Assembly: GCA_002422795.1 (NCBI GenBank)
Contig: DITJ01000042.1
Coordinates: forward strand, 25,458 to 36,734
DNA length: 11,277 bases
From: Alphaproteobacteria bacterium UBA6187
GTDB lineage: Bacteria; Pseudomonadota; Alphaproteobacteria; Rickettsiales; UBA6187
Direction of reading: 5' to 3'
Under the pieces are notes generated by a model. It was not told the origin of the DNA, ran no database searches, and worked only from the letters and a program-made list of their open reading frames with translations. Both the position numbers and the translations under genes were made by a program. Shown here piece by piece: positions 1-5,441 of the stretch (its first letter is position 1; each line of letters begins with the position of its first letter).

Positions 1-130
1 GCTTGGACTTATCAAGTCCAAGTTGCTCAAGTATTTTGTTTGAAGTATGAATCCCTATGCCATAGATGTATGTCAATGCAACATCTATACGTTTGGCTGA
101 AGGAAGGTTAACACCGGCAATACGCGCCAC
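1..130 (-). CDS. rpsM: 30S ribosomal protein S13, N-terminal part (cut by window edge)
   Basis: First gene of the alpha-operon segment. S13 sits in the head of the small subunit and contacts the large subunit and P-site tRNA. The visible 43 codons begin M-A-R-I-A-G-V-N-L-P and contain the family's T-Y-I-Y-G-I-G segment at residues 20-26; the rest lies beyond base 1. The start is GTG at 128-130: the in-frame triplet two codons upstream is a TAA stop, no ATG is available, and an AGGAG motif lies 8 nt upstream. GTG is a usual start for this gene in alphaproteobacteria. It follows adk after a 142-bp gap holding a promoter candidate and two hairpins, so it may be transcribed separately. Its early coding sequence contains a perfect 9-bp inverted repeat (2-22). 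Identity is very sure; the 3' end is unseen. Confidence 0.95.
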   Translation of the reverse strand, partial: MARIAGVNLPSAKRIDVALTYIYGIGIHTSNKILEQLGLDKSK

Positions 131-175
131 TATTTATGCTCCTAAAAAATTATTAAAGTACCAAGAATCAGATAC

Positions 176-204
176 TAGGCGATAGGATTAAAACCCATCA
201 CCTA
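176..204 (-). promoter_or_regulatory. Leader hairpin upstream of rpsM
   Basis: Two 11-nt arms (176-186 and 194-204) enclose a 7-nt loop. Read as minus-strand RNA, the operon transcript, the stem has nine Watson-Crick pairs plus two G-U wobbles. Read as plus-strand RNA the same two positions would be C-A mismatches. The octamer TAAAACCC (plus strand) occurs at 189-196 and again at 203-210, a 14-bp period overlapping the loop and 3' flank. The hairpin lies 45 nt before the rpsM start. It is not a terminator, because no T-run follows directly. A role as a ribosomal-protein-binding leader is inference only. Confidence 0.5.
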
Positions 205-233
205 AAACCCGAAATTCAAAATCAAAAACTTAT

Positions 234-249
234 CCACTAGGCAAAGTGG
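234..249 (-). promoter_or_regulatory. Short hairpin at the predicted 5' end of the rpsM leader
   Basis: CCACT and AGTGG form a perfect 5-bp stem with a 6-nt loop. On the minus strand it is followed after five bases by a run of five T. It begins within 1-2 nt of the transcription start predicted from the candidate promoter at 257-284, so it could cap and stabilise that transcript. As an intrinsic terminator it would be weak: short stem, short T-run. The heptamer ACTAGGC (plus strand) at 236-242 recurs at 174-180, inside the arm region of the second hairpin, so alternative pairings between the two structures are possible. Confidence 0.35.
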
Positions 250-256
250 TTGCGAC

Positions 257-284
257 ATGATAGAAACAATTTCTATTTTGTCAA
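257..284 (-). promoter_or_regulatory. Candidate sigma70-type promoter for rpsM/alpha operon, with dyad in the spacer
   Basis: On the minus strand there is a perfect consensus -35 hexamer TTGACA (279-284), a 16-bp spacer, and a -10 hexamer TATCAT (257-262; five of six match TATAAT). Predicted +1 is an A at about 250-251, giving a leader of about 120 nt before the rpsM GTG. The -35 overlaps the last sense codons of adk. The spacer region is a perfect 7-bp inverted repeat (260-266 and 270-276) with a 3-bp centre, overlapping the adk stop codon. Such a dyad between the two hexamers resembles an operator, though no regulator can be named. Spacing and hexamers are seen directly; promoter activity is inferred. 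Confidence 0.5.
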
Positions 285-929
285 TCTTTTTAATATATTA
301 TTAATATCTTTCGTTACTTCGTCAATATCAAGCATACCATCCACAGAAAAAAGCACATTTTTTTTCTTATAATATGGAATCAGAGGCGCAGTCTGCTGAT
401 GGTAAGCATTAAGTCTTGCCGCAACGGTTTCTACACGATCATCATCACGGAACTTGAATTCATCGCCTCCGCATTTATCGCATACACCTTCTTTTATTAA
501 AGGCTTTAATTCTTTATTATAACCTGTACCGCATTTAGCGCATGTAAACCGCTCTGAAATCCTTTTTACCAAAGCTGCATCATCAACCTGGATTTCAATA
601 ACAGCATCAAGATCCCTACCAAGCTCTGCCAGCATAATATCAAGTGCGGCAGCCTGTGCCTCGGTACGCGGAAAACCATCAAGTATGAAGCCGTTTTTAC
701 AATCTTCATGCGCAATCCGCTGTTTAATCATACCTATTATAATTTCATCGGGAACAAGTATACCAGATTCCATTATAGATTTTGCTTTTATACCAACTTC
801 ACTTCCTGAGCTAACCGCGGCCCTTAACATATCACCTGTGGAAAGCTGAACTATACCAAAACTTTCCTCAATCCTTGCAGCCTGGGTACCCTTTCCTGCC
901 CCCGGAGGGCCTAACAGAATCAATTTCAC
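273..929 (-). CDS. adk: Adenylate kinase, zinc-type LID
   Basis: Catalyses ATP + AMP = 2 ADP in the cytoplasm, balancing adenine nucleotides. The 218-residue protein has the long-form family architecture: P-loop GPPGAGKGTQ at 7-16, AMP-binding S-T-G-D-M-L-R at 30-36, the D-G-F-P-R-T motif at 84-89, and a LID domain at about 127-164 ending in R-D-D-D. The LID carries four cysteines (C130, C133, C150, C153) in the C-x2-C-x16-C-x2-C spacing of zinc-binding adenylate kinases; E. coli Adk lacks them. The start is GTG at 927-929, overlapping the secY TGA stop in a GTGA, with AAGGAAGG just upstream inside secY, so translation is probably coupled to secY. The next gene is rpsM, the alphaproteobacterial order. 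The 3' end overlaps a candidate promoter. Confidence 0.97.
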   Translation of the reverse strand: MKLILLGPPGAGKGTQAARIEESFGIVQLSTGDMLRAAVSSGSEVGIKAKSIMESGILVPDEIIIGMIKQRIAHEDCKNGFILDGFPRTEAQAAALDIMLAELGRDLDAVIEIQVDDAALVKRISERFTCAKCGTGYNKELKPLIKEGVCDKCGGDEFKFRDDDRVETVAARLNAYHQQTAPLIPYYKKKNVLFSVDGMLDIDEVTKDINNILKRLTK

Positions 930-2275
930 CTACGCCTTCCTTTTGCTTTTGATTTCTTAATCAAACCTTCATATTGATGCGCAAACAGATGCGTCTGTAT
1001 CTGAGTAATAGTATCAAGAATAACATTTACAACAATCAACAAACTTGTTCCGCCAAGATAAAAAGGCACAGAATAGTTAGATATAAGAAGTTCAGGCAAT
1101 ACGCACAATAACGAAAGATATGCAGCACCAAGAACTGTAAGCCTGGTAAGTACATAGTCAAAATACTCGGAGGTATTTTTTCCAGGCCGACGACCGGGCA
1201 CAAACCCACCATTTTTCTTTATATTTTCCGCAGTTTCATCAGGATTAAATACAATAGACGTGTAGAAAAAACAGAAGAATACTATTATAGCTACATACAA
1301 CACAATATATAATGGCTGCCCATGGGAAACGTAGCGGACTATCGTCTCCAAAACTGGTGAAGATCCGCCACTTCCAGAACCAAACCCAGTTATCGTAGCA
1401 GGGAAAAGTAAAATAGAACTAGCAAAGATTGGCGGAATAACACCAGCCGTATTTAATTTCAAAGGAATATGCGAACTTTCCCCGCCAAATACCTTATTAC
1501 CTTTCTGACGTTTTGGGTATTGTATAACTATCCTTCTATGCGCCCTTTCCATAAACACTATCAGCGCAATCATACCAACAGCAACAACTATAAGCATCAA
1601 TATAAACCAGGTGGAAAGTGTACCAGTCCTTCCCAATTCAAATGTATTGCCAAGGGCACTTGGAAGACCAGCTACAATTCCGGCAAAGATTATTAGTGAA
1701 ACCCCATTACCTATACCACGCGCCGTAATCTGCTCACCAAGCCACATAAGGAATAATGTGCCACCGACAAGGGTGGTAACTGTGGTAACACGGAAAAACA
1801 AGCCCGGGTCAATTACAACAGATGAACTACCCGCTTGCATACCTTCCAATCCAACCGCGATACCAAAACCCTGGAATGCAGCAAGCACAACTGTAAGGTA
1901 GCGAGTATACTGATTAGTTTTACGCCTGCCCGCCTCACCTTCTTTCTTTAAATTTTCAAGATTTTTTGAAACAGAACTCATCAACTGCATGATGATAGAA
2001 GCTGTAATATAAGGCATTATATTAAGCGCAAATATGGTCATACGGCCAAGAGCACCGCCTGAAAACATATTAAACATGCCAAGTATACCACCAGCATTTT
2101 GCCGCATTATAGACTCTAATGCGTGCGCATCAATATTTGGTAGTGTGATATAAGTACCGATACGGTATACAATAAGGGCCATTAGGGTGAACCAAATTCG
2201 CTTCTTCAGCTCCTTTGATTGCCCCAATGCACCAAAATTTATATTCGCTGCAAGTTTTTCAGCGGCAGATGACAT
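926..2275 (-). CDS. secY: Preprotein translocase channel subunit SecY
   Basis: Forms the membrane channel of the Sec translocon with SecE and SecG; it moves secreted proteins and inserts membrane proteins. At 449 residues it has normal length. The first transmembrane helix is at about 27-46 after a cytosolic amphipathic N-terminus. The plug region (about 62-78, G-G-I-L-G-M-F-N-M-F-S-G-G) and helix 2 (79-100) follow. Other family landmarks are G-E-Q-I-T-A-R-G-I-G-N-G at 180-191 and the basic cytosolic loop E-R-A-H-R-R-I-V-I-Q-Y-P-K-R at 243-256, part of the ribosome/SecA contact surface. The C-terminus is basic (K-A-K-G-R-R-R). The start is ATG at 2273-2275. The nearest AGG is about 12 nt away, looser than its neighbours, so it may depend on coupling to rplO, 27 bp upstream. 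The stop overlaps adk by 4 bp. Confidence 0.98.
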   Translation of the reverse strand: MSSAAEKLAANINFGALGQSKELKKRIWFTLMALIVYRIGTYITLPNIDAHALESIMRQNAGGILGMFNMFSGGALGRMTIFALNIMPYITASIIMQLMSSVSKNLENLKKEGEAGRRKTNQYTRYLTVVLAAFQGFGIAVGLEGMQAGSSSVVIDPGLFFRVTTVTTLVGGTLFLMWLGEQITARGIGNGVSLIIFAGIVAGLPSALGNTFELGRTGTLSTWFILMLIVVAVGMIALIVFMERAHRRIVIQYPKRQKGNKVFGGESSHIPLKLNTAGVIPPIFASSILLFPATITGFGSGSGGSSPVLETIVRYVSHGQPLYIVLYVAIIVFFCFFYTSIVFNPDETAENIKKNGGFVPGRRPGKNTSEYFDYVLTRLTVLGAAYLSLLCVLPELLISNYSVPFYLGGTSLLIVVNVILDTITQIQTHLFAHQYEGLIKKSKAKGRRR

Positions 2276-2302
2276 GATGATTATTTACCTAAAAATATTA
2301 GA

Positions 2303-2782
2303 CTATGCAGCTTTGGTGGCTTCACTAGCTAAAATTGTAACTTTTCCGCCAGCCTTTTCAATTGCCTTGATAGCAGTTTTAGATGCAGCATCAACTTCAA
2401 TAGTAACACCAGATTTAATAACGCCATTAGCAAGAATCTTCACAGGAAGACTTTTTCTGTTAATAAGACCTGAATTAAGTAGATCTTGTTTATTGATAGA
2501 TTTAGTTGCATCAAGGCTACCGCTATCTATAAATTCCTGTAAACCACTTAAATTAACGCACTGATATTCAACCCTGAATGGATTAACAAATCCACGCTTT
2601 GGCAAGCGACGGTAAATAGGCATCTGACCGCCTTCAAAACCGTTTATAGAAACACCGGAACGTGATGTCTGGCCTTTTTGTCCACGACCACCAGTTTTTC
2701 CTTTTCCAGAACCTATACCACGCGCAACTCTCTTACGGTTTTTACGTTTATTTTTATCATTTGTAAGTTCGTTCAGTTTCAT
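2303..2782 (-). CDS. rplO: 50S ribosomal protein L15
   Basis: A late-binding large-subunit protein whose extended basic N-terminus threads through 23S rRNA. The 159 residues show the diagnostic glycine/basic stretch R-G-I-G-S-G-K-G-K-T-G-G-R-G-Q-K-G-Q at 21-38, S-R-S-G at 40-43, and G-F-E-G-G-Q-M-P at 48-55 followed by R-R-L-P-K-R-G-F at 58-65. The C-terminal half has the usual valine/alanine-rich fold and ends in -T-K-A-A. The start is ATG at 2780-2782 with AGG 7 nt upstream. That AGG begins 2 nt after the end of a 7-bp tandem repeat array, so any stem involving the array would sit beside the ribosome binding site. It is separated from rpmD by the 134-bp repeat-bearing gap and is followed by secY. 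Confidence 0.98.
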   Translation of the reverse strand: MKLNELTNDKNKRKNRKRVARGIGSGKGKTGGRGQKGQTSRSGVSINGFEGGQMPIYRRLPKRGFVNPFRVEYQCVNLSGLQEFIDSGSLDATKSINKQDLLNSGLINRKSLPVKILANGVIKSGVTIEVDAASKTAIKAIEKAGGKVTILASEATKAA

Positions 2783-2793
2783 TTCATTACCTA

Positions 2794-2825
2794 TCAGGTT
2801 TCAGGTTTCAGGTTTCAGGTTTCAG
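2794..2825. repeat. 7-bp tandem repeat, (CAGGTTT) x 4.4
   Basis: Four perfect head-to-tail CAGGTTT units plus a final CAG run from 2795 to 2825, preceded by T2794. There are no mismatches. The array lies in the rpmD-rplO gap, 2 bp upstream of the rplO ribosome binding site in transcription direction. Perfect short tandem repeats are prone to slippage, so copy number may vary between strains. Its inverted partner is at 2896-2907. Confidence 0.9.
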
Positions 2826-2848
2826 AACTCTACTAACTAACACCTACG

Positions 2849-2877
2849 TTTATATCAGATCAGACCACAAGAACTAA
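2849..2877 (-). promoter_or_regulatory. Weak candidate promoter upstream of rplO
   Basis: On the minus strand an extended -10 element, TGA followed by TATAAA (TATAAA at 2849-2854, TGA at 2855-2857), has a poor -35 (TTAGTT, 2872-2877) at 17-bp spacing. It would start a transcript at about 2842 that includes the tandem array but not its upstream partner arm. In AT-rich DNA such a match is easily fortuitous. Confidence 0.2.
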
Positions 2878-2916
2878 ATAAGGTTATACCTAATTCCTGA
2901 AACCTGACACCTTAAT

Positions 2917-3114
2917 CTAAGCAGCCTCTTCAATTTCTACCAAATGCTGCACTTTATTTATCATACCACGTACTGAAGGGGTATCCTCTAGAACCTTCGA
3001 CCTGCGCAACTTGTTAAGACCAAGGCCAATAAGAGTGTCCCTTTGGTACTCCTGACGGCCAATTGGGCTGCGCACCTGGGTTACTTTGATTTTTTTAGTT
3101 GTCTTCACTGTCAT
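2917..3114 (-). CDS. rpmD: 50S ribosomal protein L30
   Basis: A small protein on the outside of the large subunit near 5S rRNA and domain II. The chosen start gives 65 residues beginning M-T-V-K-T-T-K-K-I-K-V-T-Q-V-R-S-P-I-G-R, which aligns with the family's beta-1 strand. The middle L-I-G-L-G-L-N-K-L and D-T-P-S-V-R-G-M-I-N-K-V motifs are diagnostic. A longer reading frame up to 3159 would add 15 residues unlike L30, so I reject it. The start ATG lies 20 bp inside the end of rpsE in another frame, with AAGGA 8 nt upstream. The tail V-E-I-E-E-A-A extends slightly past the usual end near -V-E-E. It is followed by the repeat-bearing 134-bp gap before rplO. Confidence 0.96.
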   Translation of the reverse strand: MTVKTTKKIKVTQVRSPIGRQEYQRDTLIGLGLNKLRRSKVLEDTPSVRGMINKVQHLVEIEEAA

Positions 3115-3658
3115 TCCCCTTATCCTTTGTAGTAGCTTCACGCCTTCCAACAATATCACCTATTTTCTTACCGCGTCTTTCAGCAATCTGACGTGGAGAG
3201 TGAATATTTTCAAAGGCATCAAAGCAGGCTTTAACCATATTATGTGGATTTGAAGTTCCAATTGATTTCACAACAACATCGTGAACTCCAAGACATTCAA
3301 ACACAGCACGTAACGCACCACCAGCAATAATACCAGTACCTGCCGGCGCTGAACGCACAACAACAGTTGCCGCACCAAACCTTCCTATTACATCATGATG
3401 TAAAGTCCTGCCTTCACGAAGCGGGATGCGGATCATATTCTTTTTCGCTGAATCAGTAGCCTTTTTCTTGGCTTCCATAACTTCAACACCACCGCCAGTA
3501 CCATAACCAACGCGGCCTTTGCCATCTCCAGCAATACTAAGTGCAGAGAAACTAAAACGTCTACCACCTTTTACTACCTTGGCAACACGACGTATAGAAA
3601 CCAGAGTATCTTTAATATCGCTGTGTTCCGCACCGTGTTGTGTTTTATCTGCTGACAT
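3095..3658 (-). CDS. rpsE: 30S ribosomal protein S5
   Basis: S5 lies at the mRNA entry pore and influences decoding accuracy and mRNA unwinding. The 187 residues contain the N-terminal double-stranded-RNA-binding domain (about 15-80), with G-G-R-R-F-S-F-S-A-L at 31-40 and G-D-G-K-G-R-V-G-Y-G at 44-53. The C-terminal domain carries R-S-A-P-A-G-T-G-I-I-A-G-G at 102-114 and S-N-P-H-N-M-V-K-A. An oddity is residues 53-60, G-T-G-G-G-V-E-V, where most homologues read G-x-G-K-A-x-E-V; the lysine is lost. The ATG start has AAGG about 10 nt upstream. The acidic C-terminus (N-D-S-E-D-N) overlaps the beginning of rpmD by 20 bp, which suggests coupled translation. Confidence 0.97.
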   Translation of the reverse strand: MSADKTQHGAEHSDIKDTLVSIRRVAKVVKGGRRFSFSALSIAGDGKGRVGYGTGGGVEVMEAKKKATDSAKKNMIRIPLREGRTLHHDVIGRFGAATVVVRSAPAGTGIIAGGALRAVFECLGVHDVVVKSIGTSNPHNMVKACFDAFENIHSPRQIAERRGKKIGDIVGRREATTKDKGNDSEDN

Positions 3659-3692
3659 ATTATATTAACCTTAATTTAAAGCCTTAACCTAA

Positions 3693-4064
3693 TTAGAAAC
3701 TTAAACCATTTTCCCTTGCTGCATCAGCCAGGGCTTTGATTTTACCATGATATAAAAATGCACCACGGTCAAAAACAACTTCTATAACATTCTGCTCTTT
3801 AGCTTTTATTGCTATTGCCGCGCCAACCTTCTTAGCAGATTCAATATTGCATTTTGCCTTATCACCGCCCACTACTGTTTCATCCAAAGTAGAAGCTTGC
3901 GCCAAAGTAACACCTTTATCACCATCTATAATTTGAGCATAAAGATGTTGATTCGAACGGAATACAACAAGGCGCACACGACCGTTACTTTTCTTCTTGA
4001 TAGAAGTACGCACACGGTTCTTGCGACGGTTATATAATTTCTTGCTATTATTAGATGCAGCCAT
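3693..4064 (-). CDS. rplR: 50S ribosomal protein L18
   Basis: Binds 5S rRNA with L5 and brings it into the central protuberance of the large subunit. The 123-residue protein has the basic N-terminal segment (K-K-L-Y-N-R-R-K-N-R-V-R at about 8-19), V-R-L-V-V-F-R-S-N-Q-H-L-Y-A-Q-I-I-D in the first strands, and the conserved ending V-F-D-R-G-A-F-L-Y-H-G-K-I-K-A-L-A-D-A-A-R-E. Length is normal. The ATG start has AAGG about 10 nt upstream. The 34-bp gap to rpsE contains two T-T-A-A-G-G copies, one of which is the rpsE ribosome binding site. It stands between rplF and rpsE, as in the canonical spc operon. Confidence 0.97.
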   Translation of the reverse strand: MAASNNSKKLYNRRKNRVRTSIKKKSNGRVRLVVFRSNQHLYAQIIDGDKGVTLAQASTLDETVVGGDKAKCNIESAKKVGAAIAIKAKEQNVIEVVFDRGAFLYHGKIKALADAARENGLSF

Positions 4065-4083
4065 TTTAACTTTACCTTTTTAA

Positions 4084-4617
4084 CTATTTTTTCTTGCCTT
4101 CTTTGCGACGCCTGTACGAACCTTCGATATAAATACCCTTACCTTTATATGGTTCAGCAGGGCGAAGCTTCATTATTTCACCAGCAACCTGGCCAACTAA
4201 CTGTTTATCAGCTCCAGATATAACAATAAGGGTAGGTTTTTCACATTTAACAGCAACGCTAGGAGGGATTGCATACCTTATCTCGTGGCTAAAGCCAAGC
4301 ACTAAGTTAATAATCTTTCCATCAGTAGCGGCACGGTAACCAACACCATTCAGTTCAAGCCTTATTTCAAAGCCATCAGAAACACCTTTAACCATGTTTT
4401 TGATAAGATTCCTGTAAGTACCCCATAAAGCACGCGCCTCCTTAGTATCATTTGCAGGAGCTACAATAACCTTATTATCACTGAAAACAATCTTAACACC
4501 AGGCACTACCGCGAACTTCAACTCACCAAGCTTGCCTTTAACGACTATCAGTTTATCTGTTAAATCTACCTGCACACCCTGTGGTATCTCAACAGGTAAC
4601 TTACCAACACGTGACAT
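4084..4617 (-). CDS. rplF: 50S ribosomal protein L6
   Basis: Two-domain large-subunit protein near the sarcin-ricin loop and the elongation-factor binding region. The 177 residues begin M-S-R-V-G-K-L-P-V-E-I-P and have the duplicated fold: N-domain about 1-82, C-domain about 83-170. Landmarks are A-L-W-G-T-Y-R-N-L-I-K-N-M in the middle and the C-terminal signature R-P-A-E-P-Y-K-G-K-G-I-Y. The tail is very basic (R-R-R-K-E-G-K-K-K). The ATG start has GGAG 7 nt upstream. The gene is preceded by a 102-bp gap with a strong inverted repeat and a promoter-like pair of hexamers, so rplF and the genes after it may have extra transcriptional input. Confidence 0.97.
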   Translation of the reverse strand: MSRVGKLPVEIPQGVQVDLTDKLIVVKGKLGELKFAVVPGVKIVFSDNKVIVAPANDTKEARALWGTYRNLIKNMVKGVSDGFEIRLELNGVGYRAATDGKIINLVLGFSHEIRYAIPPSVAVKCEKPTLIVISGADKQLVGQVAGEIMKLRPAEPYKGKGIYIEGSYRRRKEGKKK

Positions 4618-4634
4618 TTTTATTCTCCGCTTTC

Positions 4635-4713
4635 AAGAATCAAGAAGCTTAGAATGAAGAATCAAAGATAAAGTATAAGCCTTTGATTCTAATTTTCCAA
4701 ATTCCAGATTCTT
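4635..4713 (-). repeat. Nested inverted repeat in the rpsH-rplF gap
   Basis: The core is a perfect 10-bp dyad, AGAATCAAAG (4658-4667) and CTTTGATTCT (4681-4690), around a 13-nt loop. An outer perfect 7-bp pair, AAGAATC (4635-4641) and GATTCTT (4707-4713), encloses it. The flanks read as degenerate 7-bp units beginning GA-A-T (GAATCAA, GAATGAA, GAATCAA on the plus strand from 4637; GAATCTG, GAATTTG on the minus strand). The near-copy AGAATCAAG at 4637-4645 gives an alternative pairing register. The 102-bp gap holds no gene. Confidence 0.65.
4672..4700 (-). promoter_or_regulatory. Candidate internal promoter upstream of rplF
   Basis: On the minus strand TTGGAA (4695-4700, four of six consensus) is separated by exactly 17 bp from TATACT (4672-4677, five of six). 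The -10 lies in the loop of the 10-bp dyad at 4658-4690, so the dyad arms flank it like an operator. The predicted start near 4665 would leave about 48 nt before the rplF ATG. Hexamers and spacing are visible; activity is inference and chance matches are likely in AT-rich sequence. Confidence 0.35.
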
Positions 4714-4719
4714 ACTTAA

Positions 4720-5112
4720 TTAAAATACAGTACATAACACTTCGCCGCCAACATTATGCTGGCGCGCTTCATAATCAGACATTACACCTTTAGGTGTAGA
4801 AATAATAGCTATGCCAAGACCGTTATAAAATTTTGGCAAGTCAGCAATTTTTGAATATTTCCTGCGCCCCGGTTTGGAAACTTTATGGATTTCCTTTATA
4901 ACGGCAACGCCTTCAACATACTTAAGCTCAATTTTAAGCTCAGGTTTATTATTGTCATTATCAATCTTTTGATAGTCCCTGATGTAACCTTCTCTTTTTA
5001 GTACATCAAGAACATTGCCTCCCAACCTTGAGAAAGGCGATGTAACCGTATAAAGATTTGCACTCTGTCCGTTACGTATCCTTGTAAGCATATCTGCTAA
5101 AGTATCTGTCAT
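4720..5112 (-). CDS. rpsH: 30S ribosomal protein S8
   Basis: A primary 16S rRNA binder in the platform, and in E. coli the translational repressor of the spc operon. The 130 residues begin M-T-D-T-L-A-D-M-L-T-R-I-R-N-G-Q, the family's N-terminal helix. They end R-R-K-Y-S-K-I-A-D-L-P followed by N-G-L-G-I-A-I-I-S-T-P-K-G-V-M-S-D and E-A-R, the C-terminal RNA-binding signature, then G-G-E-V-L-C-T-V-F. ATG is preceded by AGGA at 7 nt. Nine bp separate it from rpsN. The gap after it (to rplF) is unusually long and carries an inverted repeat; the E. coli S8 repressor site lies before rplE, so this would be a different place. Confidence 0.97.
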   Translation of the reverse strand: MTDTLADMLTRIRNGQSANLYTVTSPFSRLGGNVLDVLKREGYIRDYQKIDNDNNKPELKIELKYVEGVAVIKEIHKVSKPGRRKYSKIADLPKFYNGLGIAIISTPKGVMSDYEARQHNVGGEVLCTVF

Positions 5113-5121
5113 TGAATTATC

Positions 5122-5427
5122 CTACCAACTTGATTTCTTGATTCCAGGTATTAAACCAAAAGCCGCCAACTCACGAAGCGCGATACGTGATATCTGGAAC
5201 TTACGGTAAAAACCACGCGGCCTGCCACTTACTTTACAACGGTTGTGCTGCCTTATTTTAGAAGAATTCCTAGGCAATTTATTCATTTCAAGTTGCGCTT
5301 CAAAACGTTCTTCTATAGTAAGACTTTTGTCCATAATCCTGGCTTTAAGTTTTTTATATTCGCTATTATGTTTTTTAGCCAGATTTTTTCTTTTTTCTTC
5401 TCTTTCGAGCATCGCAGTTTTTGCCAT
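5122..5427 (-). CDS. rpsN: 30S ribosomal protein S14, zinc-free long form
   Basis: Head protein of the small subunit, assembled late near S3 and S10. The 101-residue length and the lack of C-x2-C pairs (a single cysteine, in N-R-C-K-V-S-G-R-P-R-G) mark the zinc-independent proteobacterial form. Diagnostic segments are L-P-R-N-S-S at about 52-57, G-R-P-R-G-F-Y-R-K-F, and the C-terminus R-E-L-A-A-F-G-L-I-P-G-I-K-K-S-S-W. The N-terminal half is a lysine/glutamate-rich helix. The ATG has a full AAGGAG 10 nt upstream that overlaps the rplE stop codon, making re-initiation by ribosomes ending rplE likely. Confidence 0.97.
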   Translation of the reverse strand: MAKTAMLEREEKRKNLAKKHNSEYKKLKARIMDKSLTIEERFEAQLEMNKLPRNSSKIRQHNRCKVSGRPRGFYRKFQISRIALRELAAFGLIPGIKKSSW

Positions 5428-5441
5428 GGCAAAATATCTCC

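Larger units (their letters stand above)
2794..2907 (-). repeat. Inverted repeat spanning the rpmD-rplO gap
   Basis: The 12-mer CCTGAAACCTGA at 2896-2907 is the exact reverse complement of TCAGGTTTCAGG, which occurs in three overlapping registers inside the tandem array (2794-2805, 2801-2812, 2808-2819). In the transcript a single upstream arm could therefore pair with any of three downstream registers, giving loops from about 76 to 90 nt. The register nearest rplO would end the stem close to its ribosome binding site. The pairing is seen in sequence; regulatory meaning is inferred. The 134-bp gap holds no gene. Confidence 0.6.

Noticed and set aside
234..249. Intrinsic terminator after adk
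   Set aside because: The stem is only 5 bp and the T-run of five is offset by five bases; as a terminator it would be weak and it fits better as the 5' hairpin of a new transcript.
131..272. Missing rpmJ/infA as a deletion
   Set aside because: Absence of both between secY and rpsM, with adk in their place, is the usual alphaproteobacterial order.
2794..2825. CRISPR array
   Set aside because: Units are 7 bp with no spacers; it is a plain tandem repeat.
3115..3159. Longer start for rpmD
   Set aside because: The extra 15 residues have no similarity to L30, and a good ribosome binding site precedes the internal ATG. The same reasoning trims rplX (to 6322), rpsQ (to 6960), rpmC (to 7168) and rplD (to 10805).
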